Of a DNA stretch of 22,190 bases, positions 1 to 8,382 are shown piece by piece. The translations under genes and the position numbers were made by a program. The stretch spans positions 1 to 22,190 of the forward strand of contig JABZGM010000008.1 in assembly GCA_015259235.1 (NCBI GenBank), in the 5' to 3' direction. The notes beneath the pieces are model-generated. The model did not search any database and was not told the DNA's origin. It worked only from the letters and a program-made list of their open reading frames with translations. Source of the stretch: Alloprevotella sp. (lineage in GTDB: Bacteria > Bacteroidota > Bacteroidia > Bacteroidales > Bacteroidaceae). The stretch's first letter is position 1. Every line of letters starts with the position of its first letter.

Positions 1-708
1 GTCTGGGTCGAGCGCGTAGAGGTTCAAATCCATGATCGACTTAGCAGCATCAGCAGCTTGTTGCCAGTTGCCACGATAGAGTGCGTAGCGCATCTTGATG
101 GCTAAGGCAGTACCCTTAGCGATGCGTCCACTTTCTGCAGGAGCATTGGGAAGCAAAGAGATAGCGCGATCGATGTCTTTGTCGAAATGTGCCCAAACTT
201 CAGCCTCAGTATTACGAGGCACCTTGGCAGCCTCCGCGTTGGGGAAGAAATCGTCCATGATGGGCACACCACCATACCAGAAATTCATGCGCGCATAGTC
301 GAAAGCACGGATGGCAAGGGCTTGACCGAGGAGATTGTTGTATATCTTCTTATCAGCAATTTTGGCACGGTCGATGTTGTTGACCACATTGTTGCAGCGC
401 GAAATCGTGCCGAAATCATAGAAAGAGGCTCCAGTGCTGCTAGCTGTCCATGTGCCATTGCCCAGAGGTCGCCAACCTTCCCAAGGGAAGTTGTTGTAGG
501 CTATGTCGGAAGCTGCATCTAGATAGAAGATGGAAGAAGAACTCGCCCAGTCAGAATAAGCCGTAGTGAGAAATTTATTGACATCTTCAGCACTCTTCCA
601 CGTAGTCGAAGGACTAATGGCATCGCGTGGAGTGGTGTCTAGGAAGTCAGAACATGAAGTGGCGAAGAGCGCAGCGAGCGCAACAACGGCATATTTAATA
701 CGTTTCAT
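1..708 (-). CDS. SusD/RagB-family outer-membrane lipoprotein, 3'-truncated by window edge
   Basis: This is the surface lipoprotein partner of the adjacent SusC-type transporter; SusD proteins cap the SusC barrel and bind the incoming ligand. The frame opens at an ATG whose complement is at 706-708 and stays open to base 1, giving 236 residues, about half of a usual SusD. The N-terminus is a lipoprotein signal, MKRIKYAVVALAALFATSC, with the lipidated Cys at residue 19 followed by SDFLD, the typical mature start of SusD proteins. Later segments such as LLGQALAIRAFDYARMNF fit the helical repeat region of the family. It starts 19 bases after the SusC stop codon, so the two are surely co-transcribed. 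The C-terminal half with the RagB/SusD signature lies outside the window. The ligand cannot be told from the sequence. Confidence 0.93.
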   Translation of the reverse strand, partial: MKRIKYAVVALAALFATSCSDFLDTTPRDAISPSTTWKSAEDVNKFLTTAYSDWASSSSIFYLDAASDIAYNNFPWEGWRPLGNGTWTASSTGASFYDFGTISRCNNVVNNIDRAKIADKKIYNNLLGQALAIRAFDYARMNFWYGGVPIMDDFFPNAEAAKVPRNTEAEVWAHFDKDIDRAISLLPNAPAESGRIAKGTALAIKMRYALYRGNWQQAADAAKSIMDLNLYALDPD

Positions 709-727
709 GATAGTGTCTATTTTGAGG

Positions 728-3700
728 TTAGAAGGTCACGGAGATACCCAAAGAGTTGGTCATCATGAGAGGATAGTTAGATCCACGTTCTACATAGGTT
801 TCAGGATCTGTATGCACCTTCATGCCGTCGATAGTCAAGAGATTTTCGACAGAATAGTAGCAACGCATCTTGGAGATACCCAGCACGCGGGTGATACTTT
901 GTGGAAGCGTGTAGCCTAATTGGATGTTCTTGAGACGAACGTGACTGGTGTTGCTCAACCAGAAGGAGCTCATGACACGACGCCAGTGGCTCATAGACTG
1001 TTCACCTTCTACGACGCGAGGCATCTGAGGATTGCTCTTGTTGTAAGTCCAAGAATCGCGCCAGATGGTAGAGGGGTGAGAGTTGTCACCTTGGAAGTCA
1101 CCATAGATTTCAGAACCTAGCACACGTTGTGCACCAGCATATCCAGAGAGGATGGCTTGGAAGTCGAAATTGCGCCAACCGAGGTTGAGCACCATACCGA
1201 AGTTCCATTTAGGTTGTGCTGTGCCGTGATAGGTGCGGTCGTCTTCGGTGATTTTACCGTCGCCATTGGTGTCTTTGTAAATCAAGTCACCAGCGTGGAA
1301 TTTGTTGCTACCGAAAGGATAACCCTTTTGTTGGCTGTATTTATCCATCCAAGCTTTTGCTGCTTCTTCAGTGGGGAAGAATCCGTCGGCTTCATACATA
1401 TAGTAGGTGCCATAAGCACGACCAACGGCATTTCTTTGGTTGCCACTGGGCAGATAGTCCACACCACCAAGGTTGAGGATTTCGTTCTTGTTGTAAGACA
1501 CGTTACCTTGTGCACCAAATGACCATTCACCCCATTTCTTTTGATAGCCGAGGGTCAATTCCACACCACTGTTGCGCATTGCTCCCACATTGTCCATGTA
1601 GTCACCTAGCATAAATTCGTAAGGAACAGGCACGCGCATAATGATGCCAGTGGTCTTGCGGTCGTAGACATCGAGGCTACCAGTGAGGCTATTCCATAAT
1701 TGGAAATCAACACCTACACCCCAGGTGCGAGCTTCTTCCCAAGAGATGGTGGTTTGTTTGTAGCTTCCTTGATAGTAACCTGTGTTGGGCTTACCATTGA
1801 AGTTGCTGACTCCACCAATGTTATAGGTATTAACTGCAGGATAGTAGTCATTGAGTGCGTCTTGGTTACCGAGAATACCCCATGAACCACGCAACTTGAG
1901 ATAGTTGAGCCAACCTTTGGTGTTTTCCATAAAGGATTCTTCAGAGATGCGCCATGCAGCAGAGAATGAGGGGAAATAGCCCCAACGATGCCCTTTTGCA
2001 AAACGTGAAGAAGCGTCTGCACGCAAGTTGGCTTCAAAGAGATAGCGTCCCATCAAGTCGTAGTTGATACGACCAAAGTAGCTCAACATATTCAAATCGC
2101 GAGAATATCCGCCGTTGGTTGCAGTGGCTGATTCACCAGCGTTCATATCGGTAAGTTCATTGCCAGGGAAATTCTTGCGCTCTGCAGAGAGTCCGTGATA
2201 GTGATAGCGTTCTGCATGATAACCTCCAAGGAACTTGAATCCGTGGATGCCGAACTGCTTATCGTAGTTGAGCGTGAGATCGAGGGTGGTGCGATAGTCA
2301 TCGCCAAACCCTTCGTTAAGTTTGTTGGGAGACGTTTCTTTATTGGAATTGTAACGGAAATACTTCAAAAAGGCTTGTTGATAAGTATTATCGGCTACGT
2401 GTCCAAGTTTAGCACTCAACATCAAATTGTTGAGCAACTGATAGTCAAGACCAAGGTTAGCTGTGATTTTGCGTTTTTCGTTCTTCACGGGTTCGTTGGC
2501 TTCTAACCACGCAATAGGACTACCATCACCGATGGTGCCGTAAGTGCCATTTTTGAAGTGGGCAGGAATCCAAGGTGCGATGATGTTAAGCTGACGAATG
2601 ATTTGGTCAGAACCACCTCCAACATAGTTATTGTTGGGGTCGTTGTGGTTGTCTTGGATGAAGTTTAAGCCAACGTGACCGGTGAGTTTAGGAGAGAAAT
2701 TGAAGTCTAAGTTGGTGCGCATGGTGAAACGCTCACGATTAGACGACTGCAAGATGCCTTCTTGGGTGAGATAGCCAGCAGAGGCCATATATTTTACCAA
2801 ATCAGAACCACCTGTAACATTGACACTGTGTGATTGTTGCACACCTGTTTTATAAGCAAGTCCGTACCAATCGGTGTTGGGGTGTCCGTCGGGGTCGGTG
2901 CCATTGGCAAATAGTTTCAAGTCTTCATCACTCCAACGTGCTTTTTTGCCGTTGGCAACAAGCGCGTCGTTATACATCTTGGCATATTCATAAGAGCCCA
3001 AGCGCTCAACTAAGCGGGTCGCATTGAGGAAACCTACGTTACCATTGTAACTTACGACTGGCTTACCGGTCTTACCGCGTTTGGTGGTCACCAAGATGAC
3101 ACCATTGGAAGCCTTAGAACCATAGATGGCGGCAGAAGCTGCGTCTTTCAACACTGAGATGCTTTCAATGTCATTAGGGTCAAGGGAGTTGAGTGTACCC
3201 GCTTCGATACCATCAATGAGGATGTAGGGAGCTGCATTGTTGAGCGTACCAATACCACGCACGCGGATAGTAGAACCATCGGCGCCAGGACGTCCTTGTC
3301 CTGCGGTAACGGTGACACCAGGCATCAAGCCTTGGAGAGCAGAAGAAACGTTTTGCACGGGACGACTCTGCAATTCTTCACTCTTGATTTGAGCAACAGA
3401 ACCGGTGAGATTTGCCTTGGTTTGGCGGCCATAACCCACTACAACTACTTCAGAAAGATTGGCATTGCTTTCTTTCAAAGTGATATTGAGGGGAGCACCA
3501 TCGCCCACAGCCACATCGAGTTTATCATAGCCAATATAGCTAACATTGACATATCCGCTACGCACTCCATTGAGGGTGAAAGCACCGCGTTCATTGGTTA
3601 AAGTGCTGATGCGTGGATTTTGAGCATCACGTACAAGAGCACCGACAAGAACTTCGCCTTTTGCATCACGCACCACACCAGTGACACGTTTTGTATTGGC

Positions 3701-3865
3701 TGCTTTTTGATCCATCACGGCTGCACGATGGGTGGTAGCTTGCGCAGCAAGAGCTTGCGCTGGAGAGAAAGGCAGTGCGCCCAAAGCACACATCAAGCCG
3801 ATGAAAGCCGACATCCGCGCAGCACCTCGGCTTGCGGAGGGTCTACGATTAGCATTGCTCATCAT
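728..3865 (-). CDS. SusC/RagA-family TonB-linked outer-membrane transporter (SusC-1)
   Basis: A 1045-residue TonB-dependent barrel that imports a ligand bound by its SusD partner. An N-terminal signal sequence ends near residue 40 (PAQALA|A). A carboxypeptidase-D regulatory-like domain covers about residues 60-132 (VTGVVRDAKGEVLVGALV). The plug begins at SEVVVVGYGRQTKANLTGSV (about 138-157) and carries VLKDAASAAIYGSKASNGV (about 238-256) and VTTKRGKTGKP. The barrel fills the rest, with a DTNGDGKITEDDR loop near the C-terminus that is common in this family, and the protein ends in F (SVTF), as outer-membrane barrels do. Length is normal. The start is one of two adjacent ATGs at 3860-3865; a later Met at residue 18 would shorten the n-region. 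It is followed directly by its SusD and is divergent from a second SusC/D pair. No glycan-degrading enzyme is visible beside it. Confidence 0.96.
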   Translation of the reverse strand: MMSNANRRPSASRGAARMSAFIGLMCALGALPFSPAQALAAQATTHRAAVMDQKAANTKRVTGVVRDAKGEVLVGALVRDAQNPRISTLTNERGAFTLNGVRSGYVNVSYIGYDKLDVAVGDGAPLNITLKESNANLSEVVVVGYGRQTKANLTGSVAQIKSEELQSRPVQNVSSALQGLMPGVTVTAGQGRPGADGSTIRVRGIGTLNNAAPYILIDGIEAGTLNSLDPNDIESISVLKDAASAAIYGSKASNGVILVTTKRGKTGKPVVSYNGNVGFLNATRLVERLGSYEYAKMYNDALVANGKKARWSDEDLKLFANGTDPDGHPNTDWYGLAYKTGVQQSHSVNVTGGSDLVKYMASAGYLTQEGILQSSNRERFTMRTNLDFNFSPKLTGHVGLNFIQDNHNDPNNNYVGGGSDQIIRQLNIIAPWIPAHFKNGTYGTIGDGSPIAWLEANEPVKNEKRKITANLGLDYQLLNNLMLSAKLGHVADNTYQQAFLKYFRYNSNKETSPNKLNEGFGDDYRTTLDLTLNYDKQFGIHGFKFLGGYHAERYHYHGLSAERKNFPGNELTDMNAGESATATNGGYSRDLNMLSYFGRINYDLMGRYLFEANLRADASSRFAKGHRWGYFPSFSAAWRISEESFMENTKGWLNYLKLRGSWGILGNQDALNDYYPAVNTYNIGGVSNFNGKPNTGYYQGSYKQTTISWEEARTWGVGVDFQLWNSLTGSLDVYDRKTTGIIMRVPVPYEFMLGDYMDNVGAMRNSGVELTLGYQKKWGEWSFGAQGNVSYNKNEILNLGGVDYLPSGNQRNAVGRAYGTYYMYEADGFFPTEEAAKAWMDKYSQQKGYPFGSNKFHAGDLIYKDTNGDGKITEDDRTYHGTAQPKWNFGMVLNLGWRNFDFQAILSGYAGAQRVLGSEIYGDFQGDNSHPSTIWRDSWTYNKSNPQMPRVVEGEQSMSHWRRVMSSFWLSNTSHVRLKNIQLGYTLPQSITRVLGISKMRCYYSVENLLTIDGMKVHTDPETYVERGSNYPLMMTNSLGISVTF

Positions 3866-4053
3866 AGGGGTTTGTTTTTAGGTAAAAGACAATGGAGAAT
3901 CTACGAAGGATTCTAAGACGGGCGAAGAGATTTGGTGGAGAGGTGTAATCCTCAAGTACATGGTAAAATCACCCGTTGTTTCGGTTATAGAAGATTGGCG
4001 TATGTAGCTTGCCAGAAGCAAGTACGGTCAATTTGTTGTTTTCGTCTTGGTCT

Positions 4054-4070
4054 TAGGAAAGAGGTTCCTA
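4054..4070. repeat. Inverted repeat TAGGAA-N5-TTCCTA
   Basis: Perfect 6-bp arms (4054-4059 and 4065-4070) surround a 5-base centre, about 190 bases upstream of the leftward SusC start. It could be a small hairpin in a long leader RNA or a protein site. Six-base arms with short gaps are expected about once by chance in a kilobase, so the evidence is weak. Confidence 0.35.
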
Positions 4071-4178
4071 GCGGCACTTCTCTGGTATTGTTGGAATTTG
4101 TGCCGTAAGCGGTGAATGAAATGTGAGAATTTACAAGTAAAAGTACTCAAACATGGAGCTTACAACCGCTATTTTGTC

Positions 4179-4194
4179 AACTGCACTTGCAGTT
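4179..4194. repeat. Inverted repeat AACTGC-N4-GCAGTT
   Basis: Perfect 6-bp arms (4179-4184 and 4189-4194) surround a 4-base centre, ACTT. It lies just upstream, on the minus strand, of the only near-match to a leftward promoter box (4148-4155), so it could be an operator for the leftward SusC. Chance occurrence is possible. Confidence 0.35.
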
Positions 4195-4278
4195 TTCAAC
4201 TGTTTTCGAGGGCGAATTTGAGATTTTTTTTCGAGTTCTCCAAATTATTTCTGCATTTTTTCTCGTCAAGCAGTCATT

Positions 4279-4311
4279 TTTCAAGAAAAAACCCCTATTT
4301 CCCCCTTGAAA
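4279..4311. repeat. Spaced inverted repeat TTTCAAG-N19-CTTGAAA
   Basis: Perfect 7-bp arms at 4279-4285 and 4305-4311 flank a 19-base spacer that carries an A-run and a C-run. The spacer suits a protein dyad about three helical turns apart better than a tight RNA hairpin. The function is unknown. Confidence 0.3.
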
Positions 4312-4590
4312 GACGGGAGAAACGTGGAAACTTGCGAAAGAAATCCTATAATCCCCACACACCCTAATGAGCGAAAAAGTAACAGCTTTGAACACCACTC
4401 CAAGGTTGCATGGGATTAGGATACACCTTTCAAAAACGATGAGTTCAACACGCACAAAACACGCCTCAAAGGGTAAGTTGATAAGTGATTCTAAAGAATA
4501 TATTTTTATATTTTACGTATATCATCTCAAACCATGCATCAATAGCAATGAGCAAGCCGAAAACAGAATGATAAAATCGAAACATAAGCA

Positions 4591-4604
4591 TTGACAGATG
4601 TCAA
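4591..4604. promoter_or_regulatory. Candidate operator palindrome TTGACA-GA-TGTCAA
   Basis: A perfect dyad with 6-bp arms (4591-4596 and 4599-4604) and a 2-base centre sits about 190 bases upstream of the rightward promoter, near the middle of the divergent region. The compact symmetry is typical of a dimeric helix-turn-helix binding site. No regulator gene is adjacent, so the cognate factor is unknown. Assignment as an operator is inference. Confidence 0.35.
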
Positions 4605-4782
4605 GATAACCAGAATTTCTCAAATAAATTCGCAAGTTTTCGACTTATCATCATTCAAAACAGATTGAAAGAAGGAAATAAGTAAAGAAAATAAATATCA
4701 TACATTTTCACAAGAAACAAGTCGATAAACTATCAAAATCGACACTTAAAAAGAAAAATGATACAGAAAAAGAAACATTCTC

Positions 4783-4813
4783 TTGTCAAAACGAGCAACA
4801 AACAGTATATTTG
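4783..4813 (+). promoter_or_regulatory. Bacteroidota-type promoter for the rightward SusC/D operon
   Basis: A perfect -7 box TATATTTG (consensus TAnnTTTG) lies at 4806-4813, and a TTG at 4783-4785 takes the place of the -33 TTTG box with 20 bases between them. Transcription would begin around 4820, leaving a leader of about 75 bases before the ATG at 4894. The promoter lies inside the upstream extension of the SusC reading frame, which shows that the TTG codon at 4783 is not the start of translation. Confidence 0.7.
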
Positions 4814-4893
4814 CAACCGAGTCACTGCATAATATAAGTGACAACCTTCGATTATGCAATGATCCAACCGCTCATTTTACTATTTATCACACC

Positions 4894-7800
4894 ATGCCAA
4901 TGAGGACAAATCCCCCACTTCGTAGTTTTATGGCCGCAATCATCGCGGCAGGATCCTTGACGGCCGCCACGCCACTCTCAGCACAAACCACAGCCACTAC
5001 CCAAACTGCCGCACAAGACCATGTGGTGTCTGGTATGGTGTTTGACAAAACGGGTGAACCACTTGTTGGTGCCAACGTGCGCGTCACACTGGGTCGCAAA
5101 GTTTGGACAGCACAGACCGACAGCAAAGGTGCTTATCGCGTGAAACTGCCTGCAGGCACCAGCACAGCTGGACTTTCTATATCGGCTTCCTATCTTGGTA
5201 TGAAGCGACAAACGAAGAGCGGACGCAGCAATGTGGCGCACTACGACTTTATGCTCGACGATCACAGCCAAAGCCTCGGAGAGGCAGTGGTAACTGGTTA
5301 TGGCACCATCTCAACGCGCGAAAAGACAAGTGCCATCACTTCGTTGAAAATGGAAGAAATCCTCATGCCAGGCATGACGAGCTTAGAGCAAGCTCTCGAA
5401 GGTCGTGTGCCGGACATGGTGTTTATGCAAAACTCTGGTGAAGTGGGTGCAACGGCACGTATGCGCATCCGCGGTACGTCTACCCTCATCGGCAACCGCG
5501 AACCATTGTGGGTGCTCGATGGCATCCCCCTCTCCGACCCTGTCGATGTGACCAACGAACAGCTCAACGACCCTGACTACATCAACTATATCGGTAATGC
5601 AATTTCGGGCATCAACCCCCAAGACATTGAGCGCGTCGATGTACTGAAGGACGCGGCTGCTACAGCGCTCTATGGCACGCGCGCAGCAAATGGCGTGATT
5701 GTGGTGACCACCAAGAAGGGTGAACCCGGTCCTCCTCGCATCACCTACAATAGCCAGTTGAAATACACGGCGCGTCCTCGCTATTCCGACCGCGACATCT
5801 ACTTGATGAACTCACAAGAACGCGTGCAGTTTGGACAAGAATTGATGAACCTCCACTACACCTTCCCCAACCACATGACCATGGTGGGTTATGAAGGTGC
5901 ATACCACCGTTTTGTCACGGGGCAGACGGACTACAATGGCTTTTTGGCTGAAGTGCAACGCGCAGAAACGGTGAATACCGACTGGTTTAAGTTGCTCACC
6001 CACGACACTTTCAACCATAACCACACCGTGGCACTCTCCGGAGGTAGTGAAACAGCCAGATATTACGCGTCTTTGGGCTACAACCGCGAAGAGGGCGTGC
6101 AGCTTCACCACAACAACGACCGCTACACAGCTTCGCTCAACATGCAAACGCGCATCGCGAAGGTGATCCAAGCGAATATTCGCCTCAATGCCAATGTGCA
6201 GAAGAAAACGCAACTCCCTGGCGAAATTGATCTCTTGGGCTATGCTTATGGCACTACACGCGCGCTTCCTGCCTTCAACAACGACGGGTCTTACTTCTTC
6301 TACCAACGTCATGCCTACAATGTGGGCACCGACAAGAACGAGCAATATAAATATGCTTACAACATTCTGAACGAGATTGAGAATGCAGAGAAGCTCTACA
6401 GCTCTAACGGCATCATGGCAGCACTCGATTTGACCTATCGTTTCAAAACACTGCTTGACCTCACGCTCACCACTTCTTATCAGCGCACCCACTCCGACAA
6501 CTCCACGTGGTTTGGCGAGAAATCCAACTATGCTGCACAGCTCCGCAATGCAGAATACGGACAAGCCCCCATCCCTGGCGATTATGGGCTCTCGGATATG
6601 CCTTACGGCGGTGTGTATAACACTGGCACGAACGTCAACGAAAACTTTACGCTCCGTGCACAAGCTAATTTCCGCCATGCTCTCGGAGAAAAGAAACAGC
6701 ATCTTCTCAGTGCTTCGTTGGGTTATGAGATGAACGTATCAAATACAGATGGTTTCAGCGAAAACACTCGCGGATTCTTCAAGAGTCGTGGTTTGAAATA
6801 TGTGAACATGACAGCGGAGGAAATGAATCGTTTCCCCAAATATGCTTCATGGGTGGCACACAATCACCCCACGCTCCGTGCCGACAAGACGCACCGCCTG
6901 AGTGGCTACGCCATTTTCTCCTATTCTTATGGTAGCCTCTTCTCATTGAGTGCCAACACGCGCTTTGATGCTTCCAACAAGTTTGGCTCACGCAGCAACG
7001 AAAAGTTCCTTCCTGTGTGGTCTGCCTCTGGTATGCTCAATCTGAAGTCTCTCCTCTTGCGCCAATATGATGCCGTGAGCGATTTGCGCCTGCGCACCTC
7101 TTTTGGTAAAACAGGTAATATGGTGGACAATCAAACGCCCAACCTCTTGTTGCGCCAAGAGAGTCTCGACACTTACTATGGAGAAAATGTGGCAAAAGTG
7201 GATGCTTTGCCCAATCCCTACCTGCGCTGGGAACAGACCGACCAGTGGAACGTGGGTGTGGATGCGTCGCTCTTCGACTATCGCCTCACAGTGGGTGTGG
7301 ATGCTTACTACAAGCATACGAAAGATGCCTTTGACAACACGCTGGTTTCTCCCTTCAATGGTGTGGAAAACTATGTCATGAACGGCAGCGACATCACCAA
7401 TAGCGGTTTCAGCATCAATCTTTCGGCTTATCTCCTCAAGACGCGCGACTGGTCGTGGTTGGTTTCTGCCAACTATTCGGTGGTCTACAACAGCATCAAC
7501 ACGAAGACTGCCAATAAATATAAGATTGAAAAGTATCTCAATGGCACTGCCATCATGGACCGCAAGTCGATTGGCACATTCTATAGTTATAATTTCATCG
7601 GACTCGACCCACAAAATGGTCTTCCTCTCTTCGACGACTACCGCGATCGTCAGCATTTGCTCGAAGGACAGCCGCTCGACCGCATTATGGAACGTGTGGG
7701 AGTGGTTAGTGGAAGCCGCGAACCCAACTTTGCAGGCTCATTCTACAGCACTTTGCGCTATCAACAGTGGTCGCTCTCTGCGAGCTTCAACTATGCACTC

Positions 7801-8301
7801 GGCAATAAGATTCGCAAATTTGCCTTGTATAAAGACGTGCTCGATGGTGTTTCCTCAGAAAACAATGTGCGCAAGGAGTTCACCCATCGTTGGCGCAAAC
7901 CTGGTGATGAGCGTCACACCCAACTTCCTTCGCTCATCAGTCCGAGTGATCCTGCTTTTGGCGACAACCGCTACCACTGGAGTGCTGCAACTCCCGCAGC
8001 AACCCAAGGTTTCGAGGCTTTCGCCGACAACTACTGGATGATGTACGACAACTCCAATGCACGTGTGGTATCTGGCAGTTACTTGCGCTTGAGCAACCTT
8101 GCTTTGCGCTATCAGTTCACACGCAAACAACTCAAAGGATTGCCCTTCTCTAACCTCGCATTCGATGCTGCAATGACCAATGTCTTCACACTCAAATCGT
8201 CGGCTCTCGAAGGTCAAGACCCCACACAGTCTGGTTTCTCACTGCAAACTTCCCTCTCTCTTCGACCATCCTTCACCTTTGGCTTGAGAGTTTCGTTCTA
8301 A
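4894..8301 (+). CDS. SusC/RagA-family TonB-linked outer-membrane transporter (SusC-2)
   Basis: A 1135-residue TonB-dependent transporter. I start it at ATG 4894 (4900 is a second in-frame ATG) because the open frame back to a TTG at 4783 runs through the promoter and because MPMRTNPPLRSFMAAIIAAG gives a proper signal peptide ending at LSA|Q. The carboxypeptidase-regulatory-like domain (VSGMVFDKTGEPLVGANV) begins near residue 45. The plug starts at LGEAVVTGYGTISTREKTSA (about 128-147) and contains MRIRGTSTL and VLKDAAATALYGTRAANGVI (about 250-269). The plug holds an extra segment of about 25 residues after VLDGIPL (DPVDVTNEQLNDPDYINYI). The barrel has IGLDPQNGLPLF in place of the DxNGDG loop of SusC-1 and ends in F (LRVSF). 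The two SusCs are clearly different subfamilies, so a recent tandem duplication is unlikely. It heads a plus-strand gene series with SusD-2. The substrate is unknown. Confidence 0.95.
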   Translation: MPMRTNPPLRSFMAAIIAAGSLTAATPLSAQTTATTQTAAQDHVVSGMVFDKTGEPLVGANVRVTLGRKVWTAQTDSKGAYRVKLPAGTSTAGLSISASYLGMKRQTKSGRSNVAHYDFMLDDHSQSLGEAVVTGYGTISTREKTSAITSLKMEEILMPGMTSLEQALEGRVPDMVFMQNSGEVGATARMRIRGTSTLIGNREPLWVLDGIPLSDPVDVTNEQLNDPDYINYIGNAISGINPQDIERVDVLKDAAATALYGTRAANGVIVVTTKKGEPGPPRITYNSQLKYTARPRYSDRDIYLMNSQERVQFGQELMNLHYTFPNHMTMVGYEGAYHRFVTGQTDYNGFLAEVQRAETVNTDWFKLLTHDTFNHNHTVALSGGSETARYYASLGYNREEGVQLHHNNDRYTASLNMQTRIAKVIQANIRLNANVQKKTQLPGEIDLLGYAYGTTRALPAFNNDGSYFFYQRHAYNVGTDKNEQYKYAYNILNEIENAEKLYSSNGIMAALDLTYRFKTLLDLTLTTSYQRTHSDNSTWFGEKSNYAAQLRNAEYGQAPIPGDYGLSDMPYGGVYNTGTNVNENFTLRAQANFRHALGEKKQHLLSASLGYEMNVSNTDGFSENTRGFFKSRGLKYVNMTAEEMNRFPKYASWVAHNHPTLRADKTHRLSGYAIFSYSYGSLFSLSANTRFDASNKFGSRSNEKFLPVWSASGMLNLKSLLLRQYDAVSDLRLRTSFGKTGNMVDNQTPNLLLRQESLDTYYGENVAKVDALPNPYLRWEQTDQWNVGVDASLFDYRLTVGVDAYYKHTKDAFDNTLVSPFNGVENYVMNGSDITNSGFSINLSAYLLKTRDWSWLVSANYSVVYNSINTKTANKYKIEKYLNGTAIMDRKSIGTFYSYNFIGLDPQNGLPLFDDYRDRQHLLEGQPLDRIMERVGVVSGSREPNFAGSFYSTLRYQQWSLSASFNYALGNKIRKFALYKDVLDGVSSENNVRKEFTHRWRKPGDERHTQLPSLISPSDPAFGDNRYHWSAATPAATQGFEAFADNYWMMYDNSNARVVSGSYLRLSNLALRYQFTRKQLKGLPFSNLAFDAAMTNVFTLKSSALEGQDPTQSGFSLQTSLSLRPSFTFGLRVSF

Positions 8302-8382
8302 TCATCTCCCACCTTGAGGCAGCTGGCATGCTTCTCCCCAGAAGTAGCCTCCACACAGCCTCAACCAATGCATAGATTACTC

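Larger units (their letters stand above)
3866..4893. promoter_or_regulatory. Divergent AT-rich intergenic region between two SusC/D operons
   Basis: About 1 kb separates the two oppositely oriented SusC start codons and must hold both sets of control signals. It is much richer in A and T than the flanking genes, especially at 4480-4790. Short open frames at 4116-4367, 4177-4455 and 4367-4594 have low-complexity translations with no recognisable motif, and I do not call them genes. I see one convincing promoter, for the rightward operon at 4783-4813, and four inverted repeats, listed separately. For the leftward SusC I found no perfect TAnnTTTG box; the nearest is CATGTTTG on the minus strand at 4148-4155, one mismatch, which would give a leader of nearly 300 bases. 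No tRNA or insertion-sequence end is apparent. Confidence 0.7.

Noticed and set aside
4148..4155. CATGTTTG on the minus strand as promoter for the leftward SusC
   Set aside because: It has one mismatch in the TA pair, a poor -33 match (GTTG with 22-base spacing) and a very long leader. I mention it but do not call it.
4116..4594. Three overlapping small open frames (4116-4367 plus, 4177-4455 minus, 4367-4594 plus)
   Set aside because: The translations are low in complexity (runs of F, S and K) and have no signal or motif. They lie in an AT-rich promoter region.
5812..6702. 296-codon minus-strand open frame inside SusC-2
   Set aside because: It lies antisense to an unmistakable SusC barrel. 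The plus-strand protein explains the sequence, and the antisense translation has no recognisable domain.
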